Below, piece after piece: positions 11,714 through 23,506 of a DNA stretch of 64,000 bases. Every line of letters begins with the position of its first letter. Position 1 is the stretch's first letter. Made by a program: the position numbers and the translations under genes. The DNA comes from Stromatinia cepivora (taxonomy: Eukaryota; Ascomycota; Leotiomycetes; Helotiales; Sclerotiniaceae). The DNA is taken from assembly GCA_014898415.1 (NCBI GenBank), contig RCTD01000003.1, positions 1,054,001-1,118,000 on the forward strand, in the 5' to 3' direction. Below the pieces are notes generated by a model. That model saw only the letters and a list, made by a program, of their open reading frames with translations, searched no databases and had not been told where the DNA came from.

Positions 11714-13516
11714 GATTTCTGAATAAGATAGACGGAATTTTGATCAGAATGAGGATGAGTTAATGGAGAAAACGAAGTTCGCATTATTGGGTTGGACTGA
11801 TGTATTTATCATAATTCCAACAAAGATATGCGGAGTGTAGAAGTTTCCAAATTTGTATCTCTTTGAACAATAAAACGGGACAAATTCAAAAACACAAAGA
11901 GATAGAAAAAAAAAGAGAGGGAACTCACAAAGAGATGCAGAAAAAGAAGGAGAGGGAACTAGCCACACATTTTATGTTGTGGTTCCTTTCTCGTCTATAT
12001 TCCAATTACAGCCGTACAAACTAATTGAGAATGGCAGAGGCAATACATAATTCTCGGTGAGATTTCTCAGCCGTAACCCATTTCTAGCCTAGCTTTGATG
12101 AAAGAACTTTCCAAACTATCCTCAACTCTGAGGTAGAATTTGAAAGTTTCAATATTGTCAGGTCGCGAAGTTGAGCTGGGTTCAGAAGTATAGAATTCAT
12201 TTGAGACAGTGTTTATTCAGATTTGGTGACTGCCTAGCCCCGAACTTTCGAAAGCATTCGAACATCCAATTAGAGTTCTAGGGCGATTGAAGGACCAAGC
12301 AGAAATGGTAATGGAATTTCTGCAGCTCAAGCTGGACCCAAGTACGAGAAAGGTACCGGCCCTGGTGCAGCAAGTTGGAGGCGGGCGGGATCATGGTTGA
12401 TGGATAAAAAATTATGTTTATTACCTATTAAGCATCTACTCATATACTCATCTCGCCAACGGCAAGGCAAGTTCCTCTGCCCCATTCCTTCTGTTGTCCT
12501 TCCATTAGATCCCATCAAACGCGTCTCCCGTCTAACATGATATCCTTATTATCATCCATATCGTCCTATACTCTCCCCCAATGCATTCCTTCTCTTGTAT
12601 ATTCCACCTCATCCACCTCCTTCCCCGCACTCTAAACAGGTATGATAAGCCTCTCCTACTCAAACTCCTCAGCACCTCCACCATCAGCACATCCCTCGTC
12701 CCCACTAACTCCCTCTCCCTCTTCTCCCTCTCCTCCAACCTCACTGCATTCAACGTCAATATCTTATCCGCCACTCTTCCAACTGTTTCTTAGTATCGCT
12801 GGATATTGTGTATTCCCACGGAGGATTCCGACTCAACGTCCCACTACTCTCATTCCCTCAACTATTCATATTCTTCGCCTCACAAAAATTCACTACCACC
12901 ACCTCCTCATCTCCCGTCTCAAATTCCAGTGCTTCGATCTTCGCCATCCTCTTAACAGGCTTCCCTCCATCAAATCCACATTAACAAACTATCTCGTCTT
13001 CTCGTACCCCGGTCCAGCATTCCATTTCCACCCAAGCTTTTTCTCTTATTGTCATGGCTCGATATAGGTCTTCTATTGTCGCAAGGGGGCGAGCCCCTTT
13101 AAAAGGGATTGTCGTATGTGAAATTGCTCTCCCTTCGAGGATCGCGCAACTCCGTTTAAATCATCCTAGCCCCAACCGCCAGCGCCCGACTCTCCCGCAT
13201 CCCTTCAATCCCACTACTATCCCCCGCATTAGCCACACCGATCACCAAACTCGCTTGCATGTAAATCCGCAGCTTCGTCTCTCACCGTCGTTCTCTTCAC
13301 ATTCTGCGCTAGAAACCTTCATAACCTGCAAGGGTGATGGGTAGCAATGTAATTGCGATTTCATGGAGGAAATTTCCAGAGTCGGGATCGGAGAGTACAG
13401 TTGAGGCGCCGTGCATGGTATTTTCACCTCTGGTGTTTATTTTTGTATTTGTAGCGGGGGGGTATTGTGGGAGAGGTTTGGGAGAGGCGCAGGAAAAGGA
13501 GGCGGATTGGTTTTTC
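11714..13516. other. Intergenic with strong strand asymmetry, possible decayed coding
   Basis: From 12530 to about 13330 the plus strand is pyrimidine-rich, then from about 13370 to 13830 it is purine/G-rich. Frames on both strands are Ser/Pro/Thr or Arg/Glu rich as a consequence. No frame shows a recognisable domain. 11714-12000 is the promoter side of the J-domain gene. Confidence 0.4.
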
Positions 13517-13912
13517 TTAGTGTTGGAGAAGTCGAATATTAAAGTGCCGGTGCCGGTTGCGGGGAGGAGTGAGGTCGCGGAACTGGGGCTTGGATGGCAG
13601 AGGGAGCCGTGGAGAGCGGAAGGCGTTGGTGGTTGGTGGAGGTTGGTGGACGTTTAATGGACGTTCGGAGATTGGTGTGCCGAAGAGTGCGATTATGCTG
13701 GATACGACGTGGTGGATTGTTTTGGAGGTGCGGAAACCCGGGGTTATGGAGATTATGTCACCAGTAAGGAGGGAGGAGGAGTGATCGTGGACGAGGAGTG
13801 CGGTGGTGGTGTTGAATTTCTTCAATAAGGTGAGCAGTGAGCGAATCATCTCATTGTTTCTTTGAAGAGAGAGCAAAGAACTTCCTCCGGTCTGCCAAAT
13901 ATACATGTTCAT
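13517..13912 (-). pseudogene. Possible coding fragment, unrecognised
   Basis: A 131-codon minus-strand frame contains a protein-like stretch with alternating hydrophobic strands (RSLLTLLKKFNTTTALLVHD then SSLLTGDIISITPGF). The pattern is loosely like an ATPase core of the RecA/RAD51 type, but no Walker motif is visible in this frame and neighbouring frames do not continue it. Treated as a fragment of unknown origin. Confidence 0.2.
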
Positions 13913-14288
13913 TCATCATCGAAAACTTAAAAGCTCATCATCTACAGAGTCGTAAATTAACTGAGATCAAAACTTACTCGGAAAGCCTTGCACTGTATAC
14001 AGTATACAGCTTGAGATTTGATTTGGTACACCGCATGTAACATGTAAGTCTTATGACCTTGCTCTGCAATATGATGAATAGCCTTGATTACAACGAGATT
14101 ATGGATATGCCCGAGGTCGGCTGGGGTTTTTGGCCAGGGATTTTTAGTGATGTTTTTTTGGCAAGTTGTTTGAAGAAGGCTATTCAGTTTTTGGGCCGTG
14201 ATAGTGTGGTGGAAATGCTGAATTGTGGAGGTTGAGGGGTTGAGGGGTTGATCTCAAATCCAACAAGTGAAGCTTTGAGGTTCTTACT

Positions 14289-14696
14289 AAGAGCCTCTGC
14301 ATAAGCACTTTTTATATTTCCCCACTGAAAACTTTACATTTATACCAAAAATCAACAACTTTCAAAATTCCAATTAAATTTCAACTTATCAATATTTCTT
14401 TCTAAAACTTTGAAATTAGGTCAATTATTAATAAAAATATTTAATAAAGAAGTATGCTTCTATAAATAATTCATATAAGATACAAAATAAAGAATTAAAG
14501 AATTATTATTTTAAATTTAGAATAACTATCTTATTTTTTGAAATTTTGAAATTTTGAAAATTCTATAATATTATTTATTATCTGAAACAGTGGTTTACAA
14601 TCCTTTAAGATAATCCATAAAATAGTTAAAAAGTTATTTATAATTAAAGTTGTTGATTTTTTAACGTTTCGCTAAATTATGCTTACGCAGACCACT
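14289..14696. mobile_element. AT-rich element with inverted ends (MITE-like)
   Basis: The left end (gcctctgcataagca, 14292-14306) is inverted at the right (tgcttacgcagaccact, about 14680-14696). A second exact inverted pair lies inside: aaaaatcaacaacttt at 14347-14362 and aaagttgttgattttt at 14646-14661. The roughly 280 bases between are very AT-rich and non-coding. This fits a small non-autonomous DNA transposon of about 0.4 kb. The outer few bases do not match perfectly and no clear target duplication is seen, so the exact ends are uncertain. Confidence 0.6.
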
Positions 14697-14859
14697 GTTG
14701 CCGCCTTAATTCTGCCTCTTCGGGAAGTCATCACCAAGAACCTTGGAATGCCCAGGTGTAGTGTTATTTATTCTATTGAAAGAGGAGGTCATAACTTCCA
14801 TAAATTCACATGATGTATATTAATGGAGATGGGTCCGGAGAAGATGGAAATATTGGAAA

Positions 14860-15185
14860 TAAAAAGGTTATATTACTAGCGGTATTATTAACTTTAGGAA
14901 TTAGAATGAAAATTGATTTGAAAAAAAACGGAATACTTTTAGAGAGGAGATTATGTTGAGGATAAAAGAGATTATATTATTGACGGTGTTACTAATTAAT
15001 GATTTAGAAAATAAAATAGAGATAGGTTTGGAGGAAACAAAAGATTTTTAGACGAGGTTACGCTGCTGGCGGTGCTACCGATTGATGATTCAGGGAGTGA
15101 GATGGAGATGGGTTTGGAGGAGACGCAAGACTTCTAGAGATGAGGTTATGGCGCTAGCAGTAATACCTTCGGGGATTGGGATGGA
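14860..15185. repeat. Tandem repeat of about 85-105 bp with RIP-like divergence
   Basis: Units begin near 14868, 14972, 15057 and 15145 with gaggttacgctgctggcggt-like sequence. The 14972 and 15057 copies align over about 85 bases, and their differences are mostly transitions: C-to-T and G-to-A, in the AT direction, in the 14972 copy. This is the mark of repeat-induced point mutation or of strong C deamination. In the least altered copy one frame reads LLAVLPIDDSGSEMEMGLEE, so the array may derive from a repeat-containing gene. Confidence 0.65.
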
Positions 15186-15330
15186 GACGGGTCCGGTCAA
15201 CAAAGCGTCCCCCCAACCCCTAACCCTAACTCTAGTCCTACTACTCGAAATGCCCCCTGCCGCCCCCAATCCCCACCCACCCAAGGAGACAGATCCGGAG
15301 GAGACGGAAGTACTGGAGACAGGATAATAT
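15186..15330. repeat. Dispersed repeat, copy 1 (partner at 24050-24185)
   Basis: The segment cctaaccctaactctagtcc...tcgaaatgccccctgccgcccc... is matched at 24050-24185. On the minus strand both copies encode a related peptide (WVGGDWGRQGAFRVVGL here, WVDGDWGRVGREGAFREVGL there), suggesting both come from a related coding sequence. Confidence 0.6.
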
Positions 15331-15592
15331 CGAAGAGTCCCGAGAGATTGACATAGCACAGGAGCATGCTCCAAATCATATTGTTGCTCGAATTGCTAGG
15401 CTTTCTATAAAGTATATAATCTTGATACTTTCCGCAATGGCATAAAACAAGCTATATTCCACCTCCCACCCCCATCCTCTCATATTATTCCAAGAGTTTG
15501 AATGCAAGAAGAGATTTCTAACTACCACCTCACCCACCCACCATCCCCAAAGAGTTTGAATACAAGAAGAGATTTCTAACCACCATCCCATA

Positions 15593-17132
15593 TCATCTAT
15601 CATATCTGACAATATTATCCATCATCCCCCTAAACCACGCCAATCTCTTCTTCGTCTTCATTTCCACCCCCAAAACCCTACAAGAGACCTTCTCTGCACC
15701 CACTGGAACATACTGAGGAAAACAGCGCTCACCCTTATCCCCCCTATTTCCCGAAAGTAATGCCGGTGCAAACCATCGCGTGTTGAGACTCGTACCATTC
15801 ATCACAATATATTTAAACAAAGGTTTAATTTCTTCATTTTGTTCTCCCCAATCATCCAAACTCCGATATTGTCCGAAAGCAAAACTAGCCTCTTCAGCTA
15901 CATTGAACATGGCGGGATCCAGATGCATTTTCTTGGCCATGCTGCTGGAAATGAAGAATTGAAATAATGGTGTTATCCAAGAATGACCCCCCAGTTCGAA
16001 TTCCTCCGTTTCGGAAAATTTCGACATCATGTGGAGAAATGAGTGGCCTACGAATAATTTGAGACTGAGGATCTCTTCATCCAGATTCGTAAGCTGTTGA
16101 ATTACCGGTCGACCTTTCTCAATAATTCCATCGATAGCCCAATATATCGACTTAATGTACTCATCATGTAGGGAATTGATATCCGTTCCTGTGGTTTCAT
16201 CCATACTACATGTCTTGAGTATATCATCCAGAAGACGATCCGTTAAAAGATATATATCCGTGAGCGATTTCTTGTAAACTTCCAAGAAGATATCAATCGG
16301 ATCCTTTGCAGTTTTCGTAGCCGTATAAAGTGTATTCAGACGAAGCACTAAACGTTTGGTATCTTCTTCACTGAGATAATCTCTCCCAAACGACTTGGCT
16401 ATATGTTTAATTTCGAGTATGAAATGACCAGTCCAATTTTTGCTCACATAAGAAAGAGTCATTTTTTGACAGGCGTTGAAAAAAAGCTTCTCGAGATTGC
16501 CACCGGAACAACTCAGATCACTGTCTAAATATTCGGTGGCATAATCGGGTCTCTTGAAACTTTTGGGTCCATAAGATGGCTCAGGACCAGCTGTAGTAGG
16601 AAACCAGGGTTGATTAGGAAGGCTCATTAAAAGACCTACAAACCATGAGGTTGTTGAGAAATACGAGTTGACTACCCAGTCTACATAGCTCTTAACATAG
16701 AGACCGATTGCAATGACTGCGATGATGACGATGATTGTCTCCATTTTATGATATATGAGCTTCATGAAAAATTTCATAACTCTCCATATGATGGAATTTT
16801 CAAAAGATGTAGGCTCAACATGTTGTGCTGACGGTTCAGGATTTATTTCCTGACAGAGATTCTATTTTCATTAGCTATTCCTTCTCTACCTTGTCTAGTA
16901 GGTTAATACAAACATTTCTTGATGTATCCTCAGACCTGTGTGTCTGGAGATATCCTGGTTCTGTGGAAGTGCTTGATTTTTGAGGGGTGAGGGTGAGAGG
17001 AGCTTCTGCCGGTCTTGCGGAGGTACTTGATTTTTGGGGGATTGGATCAGCTCTTCCAGATTTCTTGGAAGAACCTGATTTGTTTTTGGCCTTTCCTTTC
17101 AAATGTAAGATAGTTTTGTCTAGATCTTCCAT
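15593..17132 (-). CDS. Single-pass membrane protein of unknown function
   Basis: Two exons: 17132-16890 and 16849-15593, with a short 40-bp intron (GTAGAG donor, GCTAAT branch site, CAG acceptor). Splicing restores one frame of 499 residues. The N-terminal 100 or so residues are Lys/Ser/Pro-rich with two similar PQKSSTS segments (about 33-55), probably cytosolic. A hydrophobic segment follows at about residues 118-135 (TIIVIIAVIAIGLYVKSYV), and then about 365 residues of mainly helical, mixed-charge sequence without a recognised domain. If the intron is wrong the protein starts at ATG 16777 with 394 residues. Layout (basic N-tail, one span, long helical domain) resembles the protein at 25.0-26.2 kb, though sequence identity is not obvious. 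Confidence 0.65.
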
Positions 17133-18460
17133 TTTTCAGTGTTCACTCGTATGTATTTTGTTACTTATCCGTATTTATTGCAGAAGTAAATAGTGAAATG
17201 TGTATGAGAGGCAGAGGTGATATCAAGAGGAAATTACTCAACTCTGGTAACCTTAGATGATTCGAAACAGGAGATCAAAGAAGTTACTAGAATTCTCTTG
17301 GGACATGAATAGACACACAGTACACGGTTTTACCCCCAAACTAACAATAAAACTTAATGGAAAATGGAGATTCTTGAGTCAAAGACTTTCAAATATTGGG
17401 GGATGATGGATGGTAGAACAAAGGTGGTGTAACATAGCTAGTAATTTATTCTAAGTGTAGCACCTCCTCCGCACAAGAAGTAGACTCAATTTGTTGGACA
17501 AGTCTGGGAATCCAAGAAAAATACTCACTTTGTGCCGTAATTTCCATCCTTTCTGATGGCACTTGTATGAGCAATAGCTACTTTGATTATGATGGGAGTT
17601 GGCAAAATTGAAAGATATTGGGTGCTTTACTCAAGCAAAACCGATAGATTGGTAGCCCATGGAAACTTCCAAATATTTTACACACAGACTTCTGACAACT
17701 GTATTAATGAGGAGATATTACACGCCTCAAAAAAGCGTATAGCCAAGCGGAGGTGCCGTTATTGGAATAGTGTTTCACCTATTTCAATAAGAGAGGCGTA
17801 AAGATCCTCCATTTGAAAACCTAAACAACTTTCTCGTCTGTAGCCCAGTTCCAATTTTCGGGAAAACCCGTGCGGATCTCCAGGCTGACAATATCTCTAT
17901 CCTGTACAAAAGAATACTATGATTCGAAATAGGAATATCGTATTTCTCATGAATGGAATGGACTCGAGAGAATAAGATGATAGATGAGTAGTCCTAGTAT
18001 TCTGGAGGGGAGGTGCGCCGATGCGGTTAATTTATATCTCTGATTATTGTATTATTTATTGTATTAGAATTGGAATACAAAGTATTATATAAACAGGATT
18101 CCGGGTACAATCTATCAATCACGTGCACACCAAGAAAAAATTACATTGATCATAATCCCACAATATATCCACCAGCACACCCTTCCAAATACACTCCTCT
18201 CCTTCCCAACAGTTTCCACCCTATTTATAACTACCGACCGACCCGCATCCCTCAGCTACCTCGATACCTCCCTCCACACACAACGAACACCACGAACCCA
18301 AGCGAACTCCAACCTCACCATGTCTGACAATCTTCCACCACCTCTCCCACCTCAATCTCCACCCCCCAGAACATATTGATCCTCGGTATCGACATCTCCG
18401 GTCTTCAAACCAGTCTCCGAGTCGCCCTCTCTCTTCTCGCATTGAAAACTTCCTCCTCTT
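17133..18460. other. Intergenic, promoter side of the membrane-protein gene
   Basis: No supported gene. At 18320 an ATG opens a short Pro-rich frame (MSDNLPPPLPPQSPPPR) that stops at once; a neighbouring frame continues with a protein-like ILILGIDISGLQTSLRVAL stretch to about 18470. This may be a small decayed gene with a one-base shift. Confidence 0.35.
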
Positions 18461-19501
18461 TTAGCACCTGATGAATGTCCAACTGGCTTGATCAACCCGA
18501 GCGACCACTCGACGAATATTCCACCTTTTTAATAGATGCCGAATAGCGGCTACGCGTGGAAATGCTATAACTGCGAGGGTCTTGGGTAGGTAGGCTTTGG
18601 CTTTTACGAGTTTGAAGGGGATGGTGTGGGGGATGGTGTGGGGGATGGTGTTGGTGAGGAATTGAAGGTTATCAATACCGGAGACGATACGGACGAGGAA
18701 TTCGAATTTATCGGTGCGGGCGACGGCGGAGGCTGAGGGTGTTAGGGTGGAGTTGAGGAGGGCACTTGCTAGGAGGACGAGCGCGGATGCGCAAATGACG
18801 ATTCCTGCTATGGCGCCTGGAGATAGTCTGGAGTAGCAGATAGATGCCTCCCCATCTGCGAACTCACTTGCAACGGTGCAGTTCCACGAGAATAGCATTA
18901 TTATTGACTCATCAATTCGGAATTGGACGTCCTACTGGTTCAATCTCTCAAGGCCGCCATTGCTCGAAGCAGAGATTGCGCAACCGGAATGGGTCAACAA
19001 AGAATCCAATACTATAGTCTGTCTTTTCGAGAAAGATCTGTTCATGATGACTACCATTATAGCACCGAGAAAAGCAGACGTGATGCTAGCCACAGCGTTT
19101 CCTTCGCATCTCATGGACAATCTCAATAGCGCTTTAGGAGCCGGGTCATTTGAAGCCCAGACCGATGGACAATGCGCGGCATTGAGACGATTAGACATCA
19201 AGGATCTTTTGCGCAGTACGAGATCACGATGAAATCGGCACAACCCTTGGACCGTTCCCCTCAGATTCGATCTCAACTCGCGCGCTACTTACATGCAAAA
19301 GTTCTAGTCAGACGAGGAAGCTGATAAGCACGCGACAATACTTTCGAAATGTACGAAGTTCACGCAGTCCCGAATCCTCTCCATTGATGAAGCCATGGTT
19401 GAGATGCCAGAGGTGATGAAGTTATATCTCATCAAAACATGCATCAATGGTGTAAAGTTTTCGAGAACACGAGTTGATAGCGAAGCTGTGGTCAAATTCA
19501 A
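18461..19501 (-). pseudogene. Membrane-protein relic, unrecognised
   Basis: Three minus-strand pieces follow one another: about 19501-19304, 19276-18932 and 18898-18461. The second contains a hydrophobic segment ASITSAFLGAIMVVIMN, the third a typical single span (PGAIAGIVICASALVLLASA) followed by a basic C-terminus. No set of introns joins them convincingly. The motif ALLRLS of the second piece also occurs in the frame at 24043-24423, hinting at a common origin. Read as remains of a membrane protein gene; family unknown. Confidence 0.3.
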
Positions 19502-21271
19502 CTGATCTTACATTGTCAATGCCATCGGCGCCGAACTCAAGCCATTTCAAGATAGCTAGAATACAAAAGCCGCAAACGACCAACGCGTCCCGATTACCCA
19601 TTATGTAGAAGTGGTGGTCGGAAGGATCCCAGCGGTCCTACGAGCTTTTGTGGTGGGAAGTGAAGAGACCTGCACGGTTTACTTTCTCGAGATTGTATGA
19701 AATGCGAAATGCGGGGATGCGAACGAGAACTACCGAACCGGTAACCTCATAATAGGTGGTAGACTGAGAATTGAAATCTCAATTCCTGCTGCGAAGGACC
19801 ACCACAGAAACCACGTGTGTTAGTACTAGATGGTGATAAAAACTCATTTCTGTCCACAAAGGTCTTGTATCGGGATTCTAAACACTAGGGGAAAGGTAGT
19901 TTGGGGGGAAATATCTGAGAATTATCAAGAGGAGTTACTCAAATTGCTAGTGCAAGTGTGAGGTGAGTAGTATGGAGGTGAGTATGAGACCCCACCAAGA
20001 GATACTAATTCATGGCTCTGGATAATTGACTACAATCAGACTTCCATTCCAATGAGTTTATGTATTCATCATCCTCATGGTGCATTTCCTCCACAACAAA
20101 CTAACAGTCCACAATGTCTTGCAAAGCAAATATTTAAAAGAAGGGATTTGATCACGAGGCAAAGATACATGATCATCCTAAGGATTTGTGGATGGCTATT
20201 TGGCAGTTCAAGGCCTATCATCCACACAAGAACCAATATGTTAGTCAGTCAGTCACTTTCAGATTTTCCTGTATTTCTATAGTAGTGAATGAAGTGAATG
20301 AAGATAACTTTGTTTGTTATTATAGAATTCTAGTGTTCAGATTAATCTTGACAGTCCACGCAAAGTCTTCTCATATACTCAAAATATGTTGTGAAAGTCA
20401 CTTGACCTTCGAGGCTCCTAGGATTACATTTCATTTCCAACTGTGTGTGGGTTCCCTTTCCTAGACAATAGGGGATAGGAACAAATATGTAATGAGCCCT
20501 TCCAACCAGAAAAAAGCAATGGTATTGAGATTTAATTGTCAATATCTACCCCGGCATCTACTGTGAATTGCATCAAGTAGATGCTTTTATTATTAGATGG
20601 ATGTTTGGTGTTTGTCTATTCAACAAAGAGTATGAGGAACTAAAATTCAAAATGTAGTTGGTGGTGATGACTATGCTTACAACAATCACTATGATGACTC
20701 TATGCTGATCTCAAGTGGATGTGGTGGTATTAGCTTTGTCAGGACATACCTATACTCAGGAAGTTGAACCGTCTTTGTGTTCTGTGTTTCAAGACTGCTT
20801 TTTTTTTTATATGATTGGGCTGATGGAACGTGGATGGTGCTGTTTCTTCATTCTCTCGATCTTTTGATGTATGAGACTGGTAGGGTAATTATTTGAGCTT
20901 ATTCTAATAGGTTCTAACTTAACTGAATTAATGTCATATTGTTTCTTTTTAGTTCTTCTATAATGTCATAGTCATGTCATGTTCTATCTCCTCTGATACT
21001 GTATAAATAACCAAGCAATGGAGTTTAGAATGTCTATCTATGTTCCGGACCTATCTATGTGTGGTCCAAATCCACCCATTTCGTTCCCCCTTTGTTCTGT
21101 TCATCTCATTGAGTTTACCACACCGGATTGAACCACCACCACCATGCACATTCATACTTTAATCTCATCCTTAAACAGAGTCGTAACTTTTGCCATCATT
21201 ACACTTCTCACACTTGAGTCCATCTCAACAGACTTATCCAAACATCATTCTCATCTCCAACTCCAGGAAAA
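19502..21271. other. Intergenic, no supported gene
   Basis: Short conflicting frames only. The final 200 bases precede the coiled-coil gene and hold pyrimidine-rich tracts as in fungal promoters. Confidence 0.5.
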
Positions 21272-22529
21272 ATGAGTTGGAACCTCCAGTCAAAGTCGAA
21301 ATCACCACCACACTTGGCCACAAGACAGGCAGCCCTATCACCACTTTCATCTTTGGAAGATGTAACAGCCTCCCTCTTACTCAGCGAAACCAAGCACAAC
21401 TTCGAAAATATTATCCATCCTGAATTACCCAAGTTGGAAAATCATTCATGGCGAGATCTTGATGGTTTGTTCAATCAGCCATTGGAATCCCAACAATCTT
21501 CTTCATCCACTCCTGGCAATGTCAAGGCCTCACAATCAATTCCTTTCCCAATTTCCGATGACCCAAGACCAAACATCTTTCACTGTCTTGAAACAAGCTC
21601 CTGCATCCCTGGCCAGTGGAAAAACTCGCTCCAATTCTTCCGATTCTTTCAATTCTACCCTTAGATATGATTCTGTTCAACCTCAGGCGGCCAACCTCCC
21701 AGTCGAATCCCACATACCACAGAAAACACCTTTAACTTCGCTGCCATTTCACCAAACACACTTGATCAAATCTGAAATGAATTTTCGGGATGCAAATCCA
21801 TATCGGCAACAACATCCTCTATCCTCACTATCCAGCAGATTAAACAATCATGAACTCACACCTGACAATTACCAGGGGGTTCCAAGTAGCTTTAATCCAC
21901 TTTATTCGTCATCTGGAGTGAAAATTAATGGATACCCCAGCCATCCTGATTTTGAATCTTATCCAATTGTTCCAGAACGGACTACATCAGTCAATTCTCA
22001 TACAAGTTCCCAGTCCGAACCACAAACCAAGGAATTCCTGGAGCTACTTTTAAAATGTTTAATCACTATTCATGATATGATCCAACCATCTCTTGACAAG
22101 AACAGGGAAATGCTGGATGATTCTCAAAAACTCAGCCAGACAGTCAATACTGGAATTAAAGATCTCATGATACGGATTCAGAATATCCATAGTTGTTTAT
22201 CTCAAAGAAACAATCAGTCTCGAGATATCATCTCGAAACAACGACTCTTGTCAAAGACACAAGAAAAACTCACTCAAAAACAAAACTCACTTGATCAACA
22301 ACAAATGGAGCTTAGGAAACAACAAAATGAACTGAAGGATCAACAAATTCGGCTTGCTGAACAACAAATTGAGGAGGAGGTTGAAGTTGAAGCACTTCTG
22401 AACCAACAATTTGGAACTTTTCAACAGGATGTTCGGAATGTCTCTCAGGGGTTGAAGTCTCAAAGAGATCAGATTACAGATTTGAAGGAATCGGGGGTTA
22501 CGGCTTCGGAGGCGACTACGAGATTGTGA
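21272..22529 (+). CDS. Gln-rich coiled-coil protein, unknown function
   Basis: The ATG at 21272 opens one frame (MSWNLQSKSKSPPHLATRQA...) and the rest of the protein lies in another frame ending at 22529. An intron 21465-21567 (GTTTGT donor, CCCAAG acceptor, 103 bp) would join them in phase; the donor is acceptable but weak, so a frameshift is the alternative. With that intron the protein has about 384 residues. The first half is Ser/Pro/Gln/Asn-rich and probably disordered. The second half is a coiled coil with a Gln-rich heptad stretch (SLDQQQMELRKQQNELKDQQ) after a segment EFLELLLKCLITIHDMIQPS. No enzyme domain. A structural or scaffold role is the most that can be said. Confidence 0.55.
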
Positions 22530-22550
22530 GATCATTGATGTAATGAGGAA

Positions 22551-22871
22551 TCAGAAACTTTGTTGATACGTTTTCCAAATCCTCCCCACCAACACCGAAT
22601 CCAACATCCCCGTTCTCTTCTGAGTGGGTGAAGGTGGGAGGTGGCATTTCGAAAAGTAGGATTGGAGTTTGAGGGTTTGAGCGGATTGTTGTTGCTGAAT
22701 CTGGATCTGATCAGGGGACGTTGGGTGTGTAGGTTGTGGTTGTGCCGATGATGGAGCTGGCGGGGGTTGTGCTGACGGTTTGATAGGTGCAGCAGGTGTA
22801 GTAGTAGACTTCTCCGAGAAACTAGAATATCTAGAAAAGGAGCTAGACTGCCTCCAGACCCTAAAGCACAA
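22551..22871 (-). CDS. Hypothetical Pro/Gln-rich fragment
   Basis: A minus-strand frame with Ser-rich start (SSSFSRYSSFSEKSTTTPAA), a Pro/Gln-rich middle and a more ordered end (RTGMLDSVLVGRIWKTYQQS), stopping 22 bases past the convergent coiled-coil gene. No ATG is in frame at the 5' side, so an upstream exon is needed; one may be the frame ending MNEARLRYHCAL near 22870-22910. Not recognised. Confidence 0.3.
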   Translation of the reverse strand: MCFRVWRQSSSFSRYSSFSEKSTTTPAAPIKPSAQPPPAPSSAQPQPTHPTSPDQIQIQQQQSAQTLKLQSYFSKCHLPPSPTQKRTGMLDSVLVGRIWKTYQQSF

Positions 22872-22957
22872 TGGTATCTCAGTCGCGCTTCATTCATACT
22901 ATTCATACCCCAGAGTAGTTCATGCTTATGTGTCATATCCGCGTTGTATTATTTTTC

Positions 22958-23506
22958 TCAAGAAAAGGATTTTCCAGAAACTCCGAATGTAAGAAAAAGC
23001 CGCGCATGGTATATTTTAGTCGTACGTGGTATTGAGTATTCAAATGTTTGTCCTTTATCCAAAATAGATTCCTTCTCTCTTCCCACCCCCAAAGCCGCAA
23101 CAACTAGCCTTGTAAATTTCTCCAATCTTCTCGAACCCCCAGTAAAACTGTACCTTCGATCTCTCCAAAGAATGTGGTGGCCAATTATAGCCTGCTGGTA
23201 TTCAGCTGGATCTATTAGTAAGATGATTTTGTATTTTTTCATCGGAGAATAAGGCGGTAGAAGATTGGCACCATGAAACTTATGTGAAATTCCCTCTGCT
23301 GTAGTTCGAAACCGTATTTGATGTGCTGTTATTTGAGCTGCGACTTCCAAGAAAGATAATGCAAGCTCCGCGGATATCACTGAGCGCAAAGGCAATCAGA
23401 CATTCCTTTCTAATTCCTCGTCCGCCAAATCTGGTGAAACTGCTGATGTTCTTAAGTCTGTTCTCGATGCTCTCCCACCAATTCGGCCCTGGTCGAATTC
23501 GACCAT
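22958..23506 (-). pseudogene. Hypothetical gene with an in-frame TGA
   Basis: ATG at 23506 begins a frame of 182 codons (MVEFDQGRIGGRASRTDLRT...) that reads as ordinary protein throughout (SAELALSFLEVAAQITAHQI, then PAEYQQAIIGHHILWRDRRY) but holds one TGA at 23396-23398, after DEELERNV. The codon could have been CGA, one transition away. The stop at 22958 ends the frame. A short intron removing the TGA was not found. Family not recognised. Confidence 0.4.

Noticed and set aside
17735..17770. tRNA-like D-arm sequence (tagccaagcgg)
   Set aside because: No matching acceptor stem, anticodon arm or T-loop (GTTCRA) at the right distance.
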